Shown: piece after piece, positions 17,008 through 25,149 of the stretch
Layout of the letters: every line of letters starts with the position of its first letter
Position numbering within the stretch: the stretch's first letter is position 1
Source: Brevibacterium limosum
GTDB lineage: Bacteria; Actinomycetota; Actinomycetes; Actinomycetales; Brevibacteriaceae
Reading direction: 5' to 3'
Assembly (NCBI RefSeq): GCF_011617705.1
Contig: NZ_CP050154.1
Coordinates: forward strand, 3,472,001 to 3,536,000
DNA: 64,000 bases
The notes under the pieces: generated by a model
Told to the model about the DNA's origin: nothing
The model's input: the letters and a program-made list of their open reading frames with translations, nothing else
The model's database searches: none
Made by a program: the position numbers and the translations under genes

Positions 17008-17790
17008 TCAGAGATCCTGCCAGGCCGGCTTGTTCTCATAAGCGTGGCGGTAGTAGTCGGCGAGCTGCAGCCTGGAGGCCGCCGCATCGTCGACCAGCAC
17101 GGTCACGTGCTGGTGCATCTGCAGCACCGTCGCCGGCCACATCGCCGAGATCGGCCCCTCGACCATCTGGTGCACGGCCTCGGCCTTGTTGCCGCCGGTC
17201 GCGACGAGCACGAGGTGACGCGCCTCCATGATCGTGCCCAGCCCCTGGGTCAGGCACAGCTTCGGAACCTGCTCGACATCCCCGTCGAAGAACCGCGCAT
17301 TGTCGACCCGCGTCTGATGCGTCAGCGACTTCACCCGCGTCCGTGACGCCAGCGACGATCCGGGCTCGTTGAACGCCAGGTGGCCGTCGGTGCCGATTCC
17401 GAGGATCTGCAGATCGATTCCGCCCGCCTCGGCGATCTGTCGTTCATAGTCCGCCGAGGCGGCCGCCAGATCATCCGCGGTTCCATCGGGTCCGTGGACG
17501 GCCCCCTCGGTGAAATCGACGCGCGTGGCGATCTCGGCGTCGATGACGTTGCGGTAGCGTTCCGGGTGGTCGGCGGCGATGCCGACGTATTCGTCGAGCA
17601 TGAACGCCTGCGCATGGGCGAAAGTGAGCCCTTCGTTCTTGTGGCGGGTCGTCAGCTCATCGTAGATGCGCAGCGGACTCGAACCGGTCGCGAGCCCGAG
17701 GACCGGCGCGGTCTGCGTGCGCAGCAGCCGCTCGATCGCATCGGCGGCGAGCTCCGCCAGCGTAAATTCATCGGCGATGACAACTTCCAT
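17008..17790 (-). CDS. nagB: Glucosamine-6-phosphate deaminase
   Basis: 260 residues, typical. Motifs: LGLATGSSPLRIYDEL near residue 31 (phosphate loop), FMLDEYVGI with the catalytic Asp, LGIGTDGHLAFNEPGSS with the catalytic Asp-His pair, and HLVLVATGGNKAEAV. The enzyme converts GlcN-6-P to fructose-6-P and ammonia, the last step of amino sugar catabolism. It lies 56 nt downstream of the regulator gene on the same strand and is convergent with the nan operon. Confidence 0.95.
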   Translation of the reverse strand: MEVVIADEFTLAELAADAIERLLRTQTAPVLGLATGSSPLRIYDELTTRHKNEGLTFAHAQAFMLDEYVGIAADHPERYRNVIDAEIATRVDFTEGAVHGPDGTADDLAAASADYERQIAEAGGIDLQILGIGTDGHLAFNEPGSSLASRTRVKSLTHQTRVDNARFFDGDVEQVPKLCLTQGLGTIMEARHLVLVATGGNKAEAVHQMVEGPISAMWPATVLQMHQHVTVLVDDAAASRLQLADYYRHAYENKPAWQDL

Positions 17791-17846
17791 CAGGTCTCCT
17801 TCGGCACTGGTCCGGCAAGTCGTTGAGGCGTATGGGCCTCAGTCAA

Positions 17847-18545
17847 TCATTTCTTCTCGAGGGCACGCATGATCGGCTCGTAATGGGCGGTGATCGCGTC
17901 ACGGAACGCCTCGGCACCGCCGGATTCCGCGGCCTCGAGCATGAGTCCGTGGGCTTTCGCGGTCTGCTCGAGGTCGGAGGCCACGGCGACATTGAGCTTC
18001 GGCAGCACCGCGGTGTGCACGTCCCAGAACGCCGCGACGAGCTGGCCGACGAGTGAGTTGCCGAGCTGGGCGAGCAGACCGGTGTGGAAGGCGCGGTCCT
18101 GCTGTGGGAAGGTCCTGCCGTCTGCGGCCAGCGCGGTCATCTCATCGACGAGGGAATGCAGATCCGGGTTCGAGGTCCCCTGCAGAGCGTCGACAATCTG
18201 CTCGGACATTCCGTGGTCGAGGGCCTTGCGGACCTCGATGACGTCGCGCAGCGCATCGAGGTCGTCGCCGGGGCTGAGCACTCCGCGGAAGACGAGCGCC
18301 TCGACGAGCGCGTCGAGCGTCATCTCGCCGACATAGGTGCCGTGACCGTGGCGGACGTCGACGATGTCGAGGGTGGAGAGCTTGCGGATGGCCTCGCGGA
18401 CGTTCGATCGGGAGACGCCGAGGCGGGTGCACAGTTCCCCTTCGGTGGGCAGGAGATCGCCGGGGTGCAGTCCGTCTGAGAGGATGAGATCCTTGATCCG
18501 ATCGGAGGTCGTCACCTTCCGACCGACCGCTGTCGCCTCCGTCAT
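17847..18545 (-). CDS. GntR-family regulator, FadR subfamily, probable nan/nag repressor
   Basis: The ATG at 18545 has GGAAGG 5 nt upstream; a GTG two codons earlier is possible. 232 residues: a winged helix with ILSDGLHPGDLLPTEGELCTRLGVSRSNVREAIRKLSTLDIV and the wing RHGHGTYV, then an all-helical FCD domain with a metal-type His/Asp set (RKALDHGMSE, QDRAFHTGLLA). FCD regulators of this type bind sugar acids or phosphosugars. Position between nagB and shared operator words upstream of both this gene and the nan operon support control of sialic acid catabolism and of itself. Confidence 0.85.
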   Translation of the reverse strand: MTEATAVGRKVTTSDRIKDLILSDGLHPGDLLPTEGELCTRLGVSRSNVREAIRKLSTLDIVDVRHGHGTYVGEMTLDALVEALVFRGVLSPGDDLDALRDVIEVRKALDHGMSEQIVDALQGTSNPDLHSLVDEMTALAADGRTFPQQDRAFHTGLLAQLGNSLVGQLVAAFWDVHTAVLPKLNVAVASDLEQTAKAHGLMLEAAESGGAEAFRDAITAHYEPIMRALEKK

Positions 18546-18584
18546 GAGCACCTTCCACCGTCGATTCCGTGCCGAGTCTCCAGT

Positions 18585-18611
18585 ATACGTCTGACATCAG
18601 ATGTGTCGGTC
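18585..18611. promoter_or_regulatory. Candidate autoregulatory operator of the FadR-type regulator
   Basis: ACGTCTGACATCAGATGT (18587-18604) is an 18-bp near-perfect dyad (TCTGA-CA-TCAGA core), about 40 nt before the regulator start. It is embedded between ATACGTCT (18585-18592) and TGTCGGTC (18604-18611), both of which recur upstream of the nan operon at 12371 and 12383. Confidence 0.6.
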
Positions 18612-18641
18612 GTCGGTTCCCTGTTCGAGACGCGCACCGTC

Positions 18642-18683
18642 GGCCTTGTCTTATACGCGGGTGGCCTTGTCATATACGCGGGC
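18642..18683. repeat. Two tandem 21-bp repeats upstream of the SPFH gene
   Basis: Units 18642-18662 and 18663-18683 share 19 of 21 bases: GGCCTTGTC, then TTATACGCGG or ATATACGCGG, then GT or GC. Each contains TTGTC(T/A) and TATACG, resembling displaced promoter elements. They lie about 75-115 nt before the SPFH start and may bind a regulator or be a duplicated promoter. Confidence 0.7.
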
Positions 18684-18755
18684 CGAAATGACTACTAGAG
18701 TGATAGGCGTCAGCGGTCGTCGCACGGCCGACAACCACGACCCATTGGAGCAGTC

Positions 18756-19871
18756 ATGAGTGGACTTGCGGTCACCATCGCCGTTGTCATCATCATCCTC
18801 GTCGTCGCCGTCCTGTTGTTCGGGAAGCTGCGCACCAGCGTGTTCTTCACGGTGAAGACCCAGGAGAACGTCATCGTCGAACGCTTCGGCAAGTACAAGA
18901 AGGTCGCGAAGCCGGGACTGAACACGAAGGTGCCGTTCATCGAGACGACGAGCAGGCCGATCTCGCTGCGCGTCCAGCAGCTCGAGGTCAACATCGAGTC
19001 GAAGACGAAGGACAACGTCTTCGTCACTGTGCCGGTCGCGGTGCAGTACGTCGTCGAAGAGGACAATGTCGCCGATGCCTACTACCGTCTGGCGAACTCG
19101 GAGGAGCAGATCCGCTCCTATGTCTTCGACACCGTCCGCTCCGCACTGTCGGGACTGACGCTCGACACTGCGTTCGAGTCGAAGGACGACATCGCCGAGA
19201 ACGTCGAGCGCCGGCTGTCGGAGTCGATGAAGCGCTACGGCTTCAAGATCGTGAGCACCCTGGTCACGGACATCACCCCGGATACGAAGGTGCGGGATTC
19301 GATGAACTCGATCAACGCCGCACAGCGTGACCGCGTCGCCGCCCAGTCTCTGGCCGAGGCGGACAAGATCAAGCGCGTCACCCAGGCTCAGGCCGAGTCC
19401 GAGGCGATGCGCCTGCACGGTGAGGGCGTCGCCGCGCAGCGCAAGGCGATCGCGACCGGCATCGCCGAACAGTACGCGAAGCTGCAGGAGGTGGGCATCG
19501 ACAAGACGGCCGAGCAGCTGCTGATGATGACCCAGTACTTCGACACGATGCAGAACGTCGCCCAGGAAGGGCGGTCGAACGTGCTGTTCATGCCCTCGAA
19601 TCCGGGCGGACTGGGAGAGATGGGTCAGGAGATCCGCAATGCCCTGTTCGCCGCCAACGCCGCCGAGGACGGTGCGACCTTCACAGCACCGGAGAGCCGG
19701 TACAGCTCGAGCCACCGCTCGGATCGCGGCGATGTCCCGCCGCAGCCCACGACTCCCCCGAACTCCGGCGGATCCGATGAGCCGAACGCACAGTCACTGA
19801 AGTCGCGAGCACAGTCGATCGCCCAGCAGTGGACGAACTCACAGCATCCTCCGCAGGATCCACGGCAGTGA
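18756..19871 (+). CDS. SPFH/Band 7 (stomatin-like) membrane protein
   Basis: 371 residues. One N-terminal membrane helix (about residues 5-23), then the SPFH domain starting VFFTVKTQENVIVERFGKYKKVAKPGLN and running to about 190, a long coiled-coil helix rich in Ala, Glu and Lys (QSLAEADKIKRVTQAQAESEAM) to about 245, and a Ser/Pro-rich disordered tail from about 310. Proteins of this family oligomerise on the inner membrane and scaffold functional microdomains or proteases. No NfeD-type protease partner is adjacent. Confidence 0.9.
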   Translation: MSGLAVTIAVVIIILVVAVLLFGKLRTSVFFTVKTQENVIVERFGKYKKVAKPGLNTKVPFIETTSRPISLRVQQLEVNIESKTKDNVFVTVPVAVQYVVEEDNVADAYYRLANSEEQIRSYVFDTVRSALSGLTLDTAFESKDDIAENVERRLSESMKRYGFKIVSTLVTDITPDTKVRDSMNSINAAQRDRVAAQSLAEADKIKRVTQAQAESEAMRLHGEGVAAQRKAIATGIAEQYAKLQEVGIDKTAEQLLMMTQYFDTMQNVAQEGRSNVLFMPSNPGGLGEMGQEIRNALFAANAAEDGATFTAPESRYSSSHRSDRGDVPPQPTTPPNSGGSDEPNAQSLKSRAQSIAQQWTNSQHPPQDPRQ

Positions 19872-19911
19872 TCGACCGCTGAGCACTGCACCACCGACGA
19901 AAGGACGAATC

Positions 19912-20334
19912 ATGATGGCCCTCTACACCGCAGAAGCACTGGCCACCGGCGAAGGCCGCGACGGCCACGGTCGCACGAGCGACGGCCAGGTCGATGTCGA
20001 CCTCGCCACCCCCACGGAGATGGGCGGCAGCGGCAACGGCACGAATCCCGAGCAGCTCTTCGCAGTCGGCTATGCGGCCTGCTACCACTCGGCGCTGCGT
20101 CTCGTGGCGAGTCAGACGAAGGCGAATATCGACGATTCCTCGGTCGGCTCCCGCGTGAGCCTCGGCAAGAACAACGAGGGCGGCTTCCAGCTCGCCGTCG
20201 AACTCGAGGTCACCCTCCCGCACCTCGACAAACCCGAGGCTCAGGCATTGGCCGACAAGGCCCACAAGGTATGCCCGTATTCCAACGCCACCCGCGGCAA
20301 CATCGACGTCACCATCAACGTCACCGACGACTGA
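19912..20334 (+). CDS. Organic hydroperoxide resistance protein (Ohr/OsmC family)
   Basis: 140 residues, start after AAAGGA. The two redox Cys are Cys57 in GYAACYHSAL and Cys121 in VCPYSNATRGN, the Ohr rather than OsmC arrangement; ATGEGRDGHGRTSDG near the N-terminus carries the catalytic-region Arg. Ohr reduces organic peroxides with a dihydrolipoyl-type thiol. No MarR-type OhrR regulator is next to it. A strong terminator follows. Confidence 0.92.
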   Translation: MMALYTAEALATGEGRDGHGRTSDGQVDVDLATPTEMGGSGNGTNPEQLFAVGYAACYHSALRLVASQTKANIDDSSVGSRVSLGKNNEGGFQLAVELEVTLPHLDKPEAQALADKAHKVCPYSNATRGNIDVTINVTDD

Positions 20335-20356
20335 GCGCGGGCCGCATAATACGGCC

Positions 20357-20392
20357 GAGGGGCGGGTGAAGATCTCTCTTCACCCGCCCCTC
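20357..20392. terminator. Bidirectional terminator between ohr-type gene and malic enzyme
   Basis: A perfect 16-bp stem: GAGGGGCGGGTGAAGA at 20357-20372 and its complement at 20377-20392, with a 4-nt TCTC loop. It sits 22 nt after one stop and 29 nt before the other in a convergent gap. Confidence 0.88.
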
Positions 20393-20421
20393 AGCTGTGT
20401 GCGGACCGGTCGAACCCGACG

Positions 20422-21627
20422 TCAGCGGTCAGCCATCGCCTCCAGCGCGGACTTCTCGACCGCCTCGGCGACGGCCGGCGCCACACGGGAATCGAGCGCA
20501 CCGGGCACGATATAGCCCGGCGCCAGGTCATCACCGACGAGGTCGGCGATCGCACGCGCGGCGACGAGCTTCATATCATCGGTGATCTCGTCGGCATCGG
20601 CGTCGAGCGCGCCGCGGAAGATTCCGGGGAACGCGAGGACGTTGTTGATCTGATTCGGGAAGTCGCTGCGCCCAGTCGCCACCACCGTGGCGTACTTCGC
20701 GGCGACGTCGGGGACCACCTCGGGGTTGGGGTTCGACAGGGCGAAGATGATCGCGTCGTCGGCCATGTTCTCCAGGTGCGCCTCGTCGATGGTGCCGCCG
20801 GAGACGCCGATGAAGGCGTCGGCTCCGTCGAGGGCTTCGCCGATCCCGCCGGAGATGCCGCGCGGGTTCGTGTCGGCGGCGAGCGCCTGCTTCGTCTCGG
20901 ACAGGTCGGACCGGCCGGAGTCGACGACGCCCTTCGAATCGAGGACGACGATGTCGTTGACACCGGCGTCGGCGAGGATCTTCACCACGGCCACGCCGGC
21001 GGCCCCGGCACCCGAGACGACGACGCGGACGGACTCGAACGACTTCTTCACCACGCGCAGCGCATTCGTCAGCGCCGCGAGAACGACGACGGCGGTGCCG
21101 TGCTGGTCATCGTGCATGACGGGGATGTCGAGGGCTTCCTTGACGCGGTCCTCGATCTCGAAGCAACGCGGAGCGGAGATGTCCTCGAGGTTGATCGCGC
21201 CGAAGGTCGGGGCCATCCGGACGATGGTCTCGACGATCTCGTCGGTGTCATTCGTGTCGAGGACGATCGGGATCGCATTGAGTCCCGAGAAGCTCTTGAA
21301 CAAGGCGCACTTGCCCTCCATCACCGGCAGCGAGGCGGCGGCCCCGATATCGCCGAGGCCGAGCACGGCCGAACCGTCGGAGATGACCGCGACGAGGCGG
21401 CCCGTCCAGGTATGGGTGCGTGCCAGCTGCGGTTCGTCCTTGATCGCGGTGCACACCTTGGCCACGCCCGGCGTGTAGGCGATCGACAGGTCGCGCTGAG
21501 TGGCGAGCGGGCTGGTCAGCTCGGCGGAGAGTTTGCCGCCTTCGTGGGCGGCGAAGATCTCCTGATCGGTGATGGGAGTCGGCGCGTTCTGGCCCGAAGC
21601 GGTCGAGTTTTCGGCGGTGGTCGTCAT
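20422..21627 (-). CDS. Malic enzyme (NAD(P)-dependent, short bacterial type)
   Basis: 401 residues from the ATG at 21627, which follows GAGG; the frame is open for another 140 codons upstream but that part is repeat-rich and lacks a start site. Motifs: DLSIAYTPGVAKVC with the catalytic Tyr, KCALFKSFSGLNAIPIVLDTND, a metal-binding Glu-Asp in NLEDISAPRCFEIED, MHDDQHGTAVV, and the Rossmann loop VVVSGAGAAGVAVVKIL. It decarboxylates malate to pyruvate in the cytoplasm and would link dicarboxylate uptake to central metabolism. Confidence 0.93.
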   Translation of the reverse strand: MTTTAENSTASGQNAPTPITDQEIFAAHEGGKLSAELTSPLATQRDLSIAYTPGVAKVCTAIKDEPQLARTHTWTGRLVAVISDGSAVLGLGDIGAAASLPVMEGKCALFKSFSGLNAIPIVLDTNDTDEIVETIVRMAPTFGAINLEDISAPRCFEIEDRVKEALDIPVMHDDQHGTAVVVLAALTNALRVVKKSFESVRVVVSGAGAAGVAVVKILADAGVNDIVVLDSKGVVDSGRSDLSETKQALAADTNPRGISGGIGEALDGADAFIGVSGGTIDEAHLENMADDAIIFALSNPNPEVVPDVAAKYATVVATGRSDFPNQINNVLAFPGIFRGALDADADEITDDMKLVAARAIADLVGDDLAPGYIVPGALDSRVAPAVAEAVEKSALEAMADR

Positions 21628-21741
21628 GTTTGATCCTCGTGGTTGATGCGGCGACAGGGCGTATTCGCTGTCGTCGACAGTGATCGTCTGGACGTCGGCC
21701 GTCGGAGGCGCGGCTTCGGCGGCATTCGCATGGGTTTCCAT

Positions 21742-21835
21742 GAGCCCGGTTGCACTCGCATGGCCCTGGTGGGTTCGCAAGAGCCCGGTTGCACTTGTAT
21801 GAGCTCGATTGCACTTGTAGGAGCTCGTATGGGTT
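21742..21835. repeat. Imperfect 20-bp direct repeats upstream of malic enzyme
   Basis: GAGCCCGGTTGCACTCGCAT (21742), GAGCCCGGTTGCACTTGTAT (21781), GAGCTCGATTGCACTTGTAG (21801) and a partial GAGCTCGTAT (21821). The last three are contiguous with a 20-bp period; the first is separated by a segment ending GGGTTCGC, which returns at 21831. They lie 115-210 nt upstream of the malic enzyme start. Confidence 0.75.
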
Positions 21836-22135
21836 CGCCGAGGCGGTCCTGACGAAGAACTGGTCACCAGTGAAGGATGATGCGGTGACGTCTGCGCGCC
21901 CTGTGGTGCAGACCCTAGGTGAAGGGCGTCGCAGGTGCGCGCTGTGCGGATACGGCTCGCATAAGGGCGAGTGTCGACCTCATGGGTCGCATCCGGCAAC
22001 CCGATCAGCATAACCGATGACGTGACTCGATTCACCCGAAAATCCACCCCTCACCGAGGTTGCCCGCCGTTTCGGTGGCATGTTCTCCGGACCTTTGGAA
22101 CCGCGGAAGGCGGGCGCAGCTCCCTTGGCGTTCTC

Positions 22136-22319
22136 GTGTCTGACTGGGTTCTCATCTCACCTTATGCCCTGGCGTCACCTCGGATTCTTGTGCCAGCTCG
22201 GGCTCGCGTGTCACCTCGGTTTCTTGTGCCAGCTCGGGTTCGCGTGTCAGTTCGGGTTCTCGTGCCAGCTCGGGCTCTCGTGTCAGCTCGGGCCAGCCCG
22301 GATTCTCGTGTCAGTGCCG
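22136..22319. repeat. 18-bp tandem repeat array (about nine units)
   Basis: Units start at 22136, 22154, 22172, 22190, 22208, 22226, 22244, 22262 and 22280, each 18 bp, with a consensus near GTGYCASCTCGGGYTCKC; the last full unit carries a 10-bp insertion and a partial unit follows at 22308. Odd and even units alternate between GTGTCA and GTGCCA, hinting at growth by doubling of a 36-bp dimer. Units vary too much and have no spacers, so this is not a CRISPR array. Confidence 0.85.
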
Positions 22320-22492
22320 AATGCGACGATTGTTGCACAACGAAATCAGACACGATCAGCTATCGAGAATTATTCGAACTATTTTTCTGTTTTCTATTGT
22401 ATATGGCACTCTGATTAATTATCATAGTGTTACAGGCTTTTCAAATCAGCTCCACTTCCCCGACAACGAAGTCCGAGGCAGGTGAAAACGCA

Positions 22493-24934
22493 ATGAAGGG
22501 CACGACCGACCGTTCCACCCCGGCGCACGCCGAGGCACCCGAGACGACACCGTCGTCTCCGCGGCTGACCATCCGCTTCGAATCGAGCATGTCTCGCTTC
22601 GCTGAGGAGTCCGCCGCCGCGGATCGCGCCTATCTCTCCGCCTTCGAATCGTTGTCTGCAGTGGTGCTCGAACAGGTCTTCATCGGCCTCGATTTCCCCA
22701 TCCCCGAGGGCTCCGAGCCGTTCCGCTGCGAGACGATCGCCGGAACTTTCGAGCGCCGCGACAAGGAATCCAGACACGCAGCAGCAGCCGATTCGCAGGC
22801 CGTCGGCGAGAAGTCTGGTGCCGAGCCCAGTGAGTCGGCCGTGGACGCCCCGTCTAGCGCCGAGGCCGCGACGGACCCGGCCGTGTTCTATGACGAAGAC
22901 TTTGCTCGTGAGCAGAAGAAGGCCGAGGATGCCGCGCGGAACCTGTTGCCGGAGTTCCCCGAGCTCGACTCGGGCATCTGCTTCTCGAAGTGGGTCTATG
23001 ACAACGTGGACTCCGATGACCTCGTCGAGATCTCGACGGTGCTGGGAACCAATTCGGGACGCACCTACCGCCAGCTGTCGAGCGCGATGACGATCCTCTA
23101 CGGACTCCCCCGGTTCACCGACCGTGTCCGTGCCGGCGAGTTCACGCGCGCTCATGTCGATGTCGCTGCTCAGCAGTGCCAGAACGTTGCATTCGAGTTC
23201 CTGCCGCGGATCGATGCCTTCCTGGCCACCAAGAAGGCCGATGTCACCTGTGACTCCCTGCGCAGGGCTCTGACGAAGATGATCGCCCTGCTCGTGCCTC
23301 CGACCGATGCGACAGAGATCGCCACGAAGCGCCGCCGCATCGACGTCGAGGGCTATAAGGACGGCTCCGCGTGCCTCACCGTCAGCGGTCCGTCCGCCGA
23401 GATCTTCTCCTGCTACAACCGGATCCAGGCAATGGCCCTGGCGATTAATGGGAAGAACAAGTCTGCGTTCAATCTGCCCGCAGGAGTCGAGCTCAACGAC
23501 GACCGCTCCATTTCCCAGCTCGAATACGACCTGTTCGTCCGTCCGGTTCCCGAGCTGAGCGTCAAGGTCGTCGCAGTCGATTCGGTCACCGGCATCCAGA
23601 CCGCCAAAGAGGCACCGATGCTCGGTGCCGACGGAGAGCTCATTCCGGGCCTGGACGCCGAAGACGGCCTCGCTGACTATGCCAAGCGAGTCGCCGCGCA
23701 GTCGCCCGACGCCGACAGCGCGATCGCCGGCGACGTGTCGGGCGATCAATCCATCGGGTCCGCTTTCGCCCCGGCCCCCAAGGATGGCGATCAGGCCGAC
23801 CATGGCCCCGTCGAGTACTCGATCAAACTGCGCATGCCCACCAGCCAGTCGTGGCTGGCGAACCAGGCCGCCACGGTCGTGACGGTTCCGTTCCTCACCC
23901 TCACCGGCGACTCGGACCTGCCCGGCACTTTCGCTGACGGCTCGCCGGTCCCCGCCGAGGCAGCTCGCACGATCGCCGGCCGGTCGAAGTCCATCCAGCG
24001 GATCCTCACCGATCCCGCCACCGGCACTCCCATCGATGCGAAGGCCACGACTTATACAGTCCCGAGGGACCTCCGCAAGACCCTGATCGAGCAGTGGACG
24101 GTGTGCACTGTCCCCGGCTGCTCGCGCAGGGCTGAGAAGTCGGAGATGGACCATGTCAATCCGTTCTTCCACCTCGCGCCGCTCAAGGGCGGACTCACCC
24201 GATTCGGGAACATTCACCCACTGTGCCGACTGCACCATGCGCTGAAGACTGCCGGTCGGTATAGGGTCACTATGCCCAAATCCGGCGTAATCGACTACGA
24301 ATTCAGGCACGGGATCTCGACCACTGTGTCGGCTCCCGAGCAGCCGATCAATGTTGCCCAGGTCCTCGACTTCGCCGCCTTGGCACACTTGGGTCTCGAG
24401 CGGTGGACTCTGCCCGTATCGATGGTCCCCACTGTTCCGACGGTGCTTGAGCTCATGCCCGGCGAGTCGACAATTCGCGAGCGTGACGAGAAGAAGCGCC
24501 TACGCGAGGAGCGCGATGCCAAGCAGCGTCGCTTGTCGGAGGCATTCAATGACCAGCGTGCCGCACGACAGCGGCTGAGGCTCGAGCGGTGCCTCGACTG
24601 GGAGAACTCTGTCTTCCAGCCCTGTCTCCCTGCCGGCTCCGACACTGCCGCGGTGAAGCAGCTGACGGGGAACGCGAGGTATGCCCAAGTAGTCAAATGG
24701 GCGCGTCTTGCCAAGCTCGACATCGACGATATCGACTTCGACCCGAACGAGCCCGACAAGCCCAGCGCCCGTACCAACGCTGGCTCGAGCATCACCGGCT
24801 CCGAGGGCAATACGCAGTCTGAGGACACCGCAATGCGCAAGGATGCGGGAACCGCCGATCCTTGGGACCACCGCTTCGTCTCCAAGACAGTGAACTGGGA
24901 CCACGACCTCGAGGTCGATCCCCCACCGTTCTGA
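22493..24934 (+). CDS. DUF222 and HNH endonuclease domain protein (13E12 family)
   Basis: I choose the ATG at 22493 (813 residues) over the GTG at 22427, which would add 22 residues. The DUF222 domain covers about residues 150-430. The HNH part is at about 540-595: CTVPGCSRRAEKSEMDHVNPF, then GNIHPLCRLHHALK, with the two zinc Cys pairs and the D-H and H-H catalytic residues. A charged coiled coil (RERDEKKRLREERDAKQRR) follows. Such proteins are highly multiplied in actinobacterial genomes; a role in DNA mobility or repair is suspected but not shown. Its Ala/Asp/Glu-rich linkers near 100-140 and 420-460 are typical of the variable members. Confidence 0.85.
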   Translation: MKGTTDRSTPAHAEAPETTPSSPRLTIRFESSMSRFAEESAAADRAYLSAFESLSAVVLEQVFIGLDFPIPEGSEPFRCETIAGTFERRDKESRHAAAADSQAVGEKSGAEPSESAVDAPSSAEAATDPAVFYDEDFAREQKKAEDAARNLLPEFPELDSGICFSKWVYDNVDSDDLVEISTVLGTNSGRTYRQLSSAMTILYGLPRFTDRVRAGEFTRAHVDVAAQQCQNVAFEFLPRIDAFLATKKADVTCDSLRRALTKMIALLVPPTDATEIATKRRRIDVEGYKDGSACLTVSGPSAEIFSCYNRIQAMALAINGKNKSAFNLPAGVELNDDRSISQLEYDLFVRPVPELSVKVVAVDSVTGIQTAKEAPMLGADGELIPGLDAEDGLADYAKRVAAQSPDADSAIAGDVSGDQSIGSAFAPAPKDGDQADHGPVEYSIKLRMPTSQSWLANQAATVVTVPFLTLTGDSDLPGTFADGSPVPAEAARTIAGRSKSIQRILTDPATGTPIDAKATTYTVPRDLRKTLIEQWTVCTVPGCSRRAEKSEMDHVNPFFHLAPLKGGLTRFGNIHPLCRLHHALKTAGRYRVTMPKSGVIDYEFRHGISTTVSAPEQPINVAQVLDFAALAHLGLERWTLPVSMVPTVPTVLELMPGESTIRERDEKKRLREERDAKQRRLSEAFNDQRAARQRLRLERCLDWENSVFQPCLPAGSDTAAVKQLTGNARYAQVVKWARLAKLDIDDIDFDPNEPDKPSARTNAGSSITGSEGNTQSEDTAMRKDAGTADPWDHRFVSKTVNWDHDLEVDPPPF

Positions 24935-25039
24935 AGACCCGCCAGAGCCTGCGGCATCGCTCCCAAATCGGAGGCCGACGCCGACAGCGCTGGCGGCAGA
25001 CCCCTCAGCGCCGCAACCACGGATCGCGTTTCGTCGGTC

Positions 25040-25136
25040 GGGCCGACGTCTACCGCAGTGGGTTGGTCGTCGTCCACCGCACCGGCCCGTCCGTCGCCAA
25101 TCGCAATGGGGCGTCCGTCGACTATCGCAGGGGCCC
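25040..25136. repeat. 24-bp tandem repeat downstream of the DUF222 gene
   Basis: About four units of 24 bp between the DUF222 stop and the convergent transporter stop. A typical unit contains CGTCCGTCG, six variable bases and CGCA or CGCAGGGGC. In one frame it reads as an eight-residue pattern GxSVxxRx. It may be remnant coding sequence of an extended 3' end, or a non-coding repeat. Confidence 0.65.
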
Positions 25137-25149
25137 GGGCCCTCCTCCC

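Larger units (their letters stand above)
21628..22492. other. 865-bp non-coding region with two repeat arrays
   Basis: Between the divergent malic enzyme and DUF222/HNH genes. It holds two separate tandem-repeat arrays (listed below) and an A/T-rich end (about 22370-22440) that is the probable promoter of the DUF222 gene. Frames that cross it are repeat translations without a ribosome site, so I annotate no gene. Confidence 0.6.

Noticed and set aside
20422..22047. Longer malic enzyme with a 140-residue N-terminal extension
   Set aside because: The extension translates the repeat region and has no ribosome site; the ATG at 21627 has one and gives normal length.
22136..22319. Possible CRISPR array
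   Set aside because: Units are contiguous at 18 bp with no unique spacers, they vary in sequence, and no cas gene is present.
22493..24934. DUF222/HNH gene as an intein, homing endonuclease or transposase
   Set aside because: Domain order is that of the ordinary multicopy actinobacterial family; no insertion boundaries or target duplication are visible.
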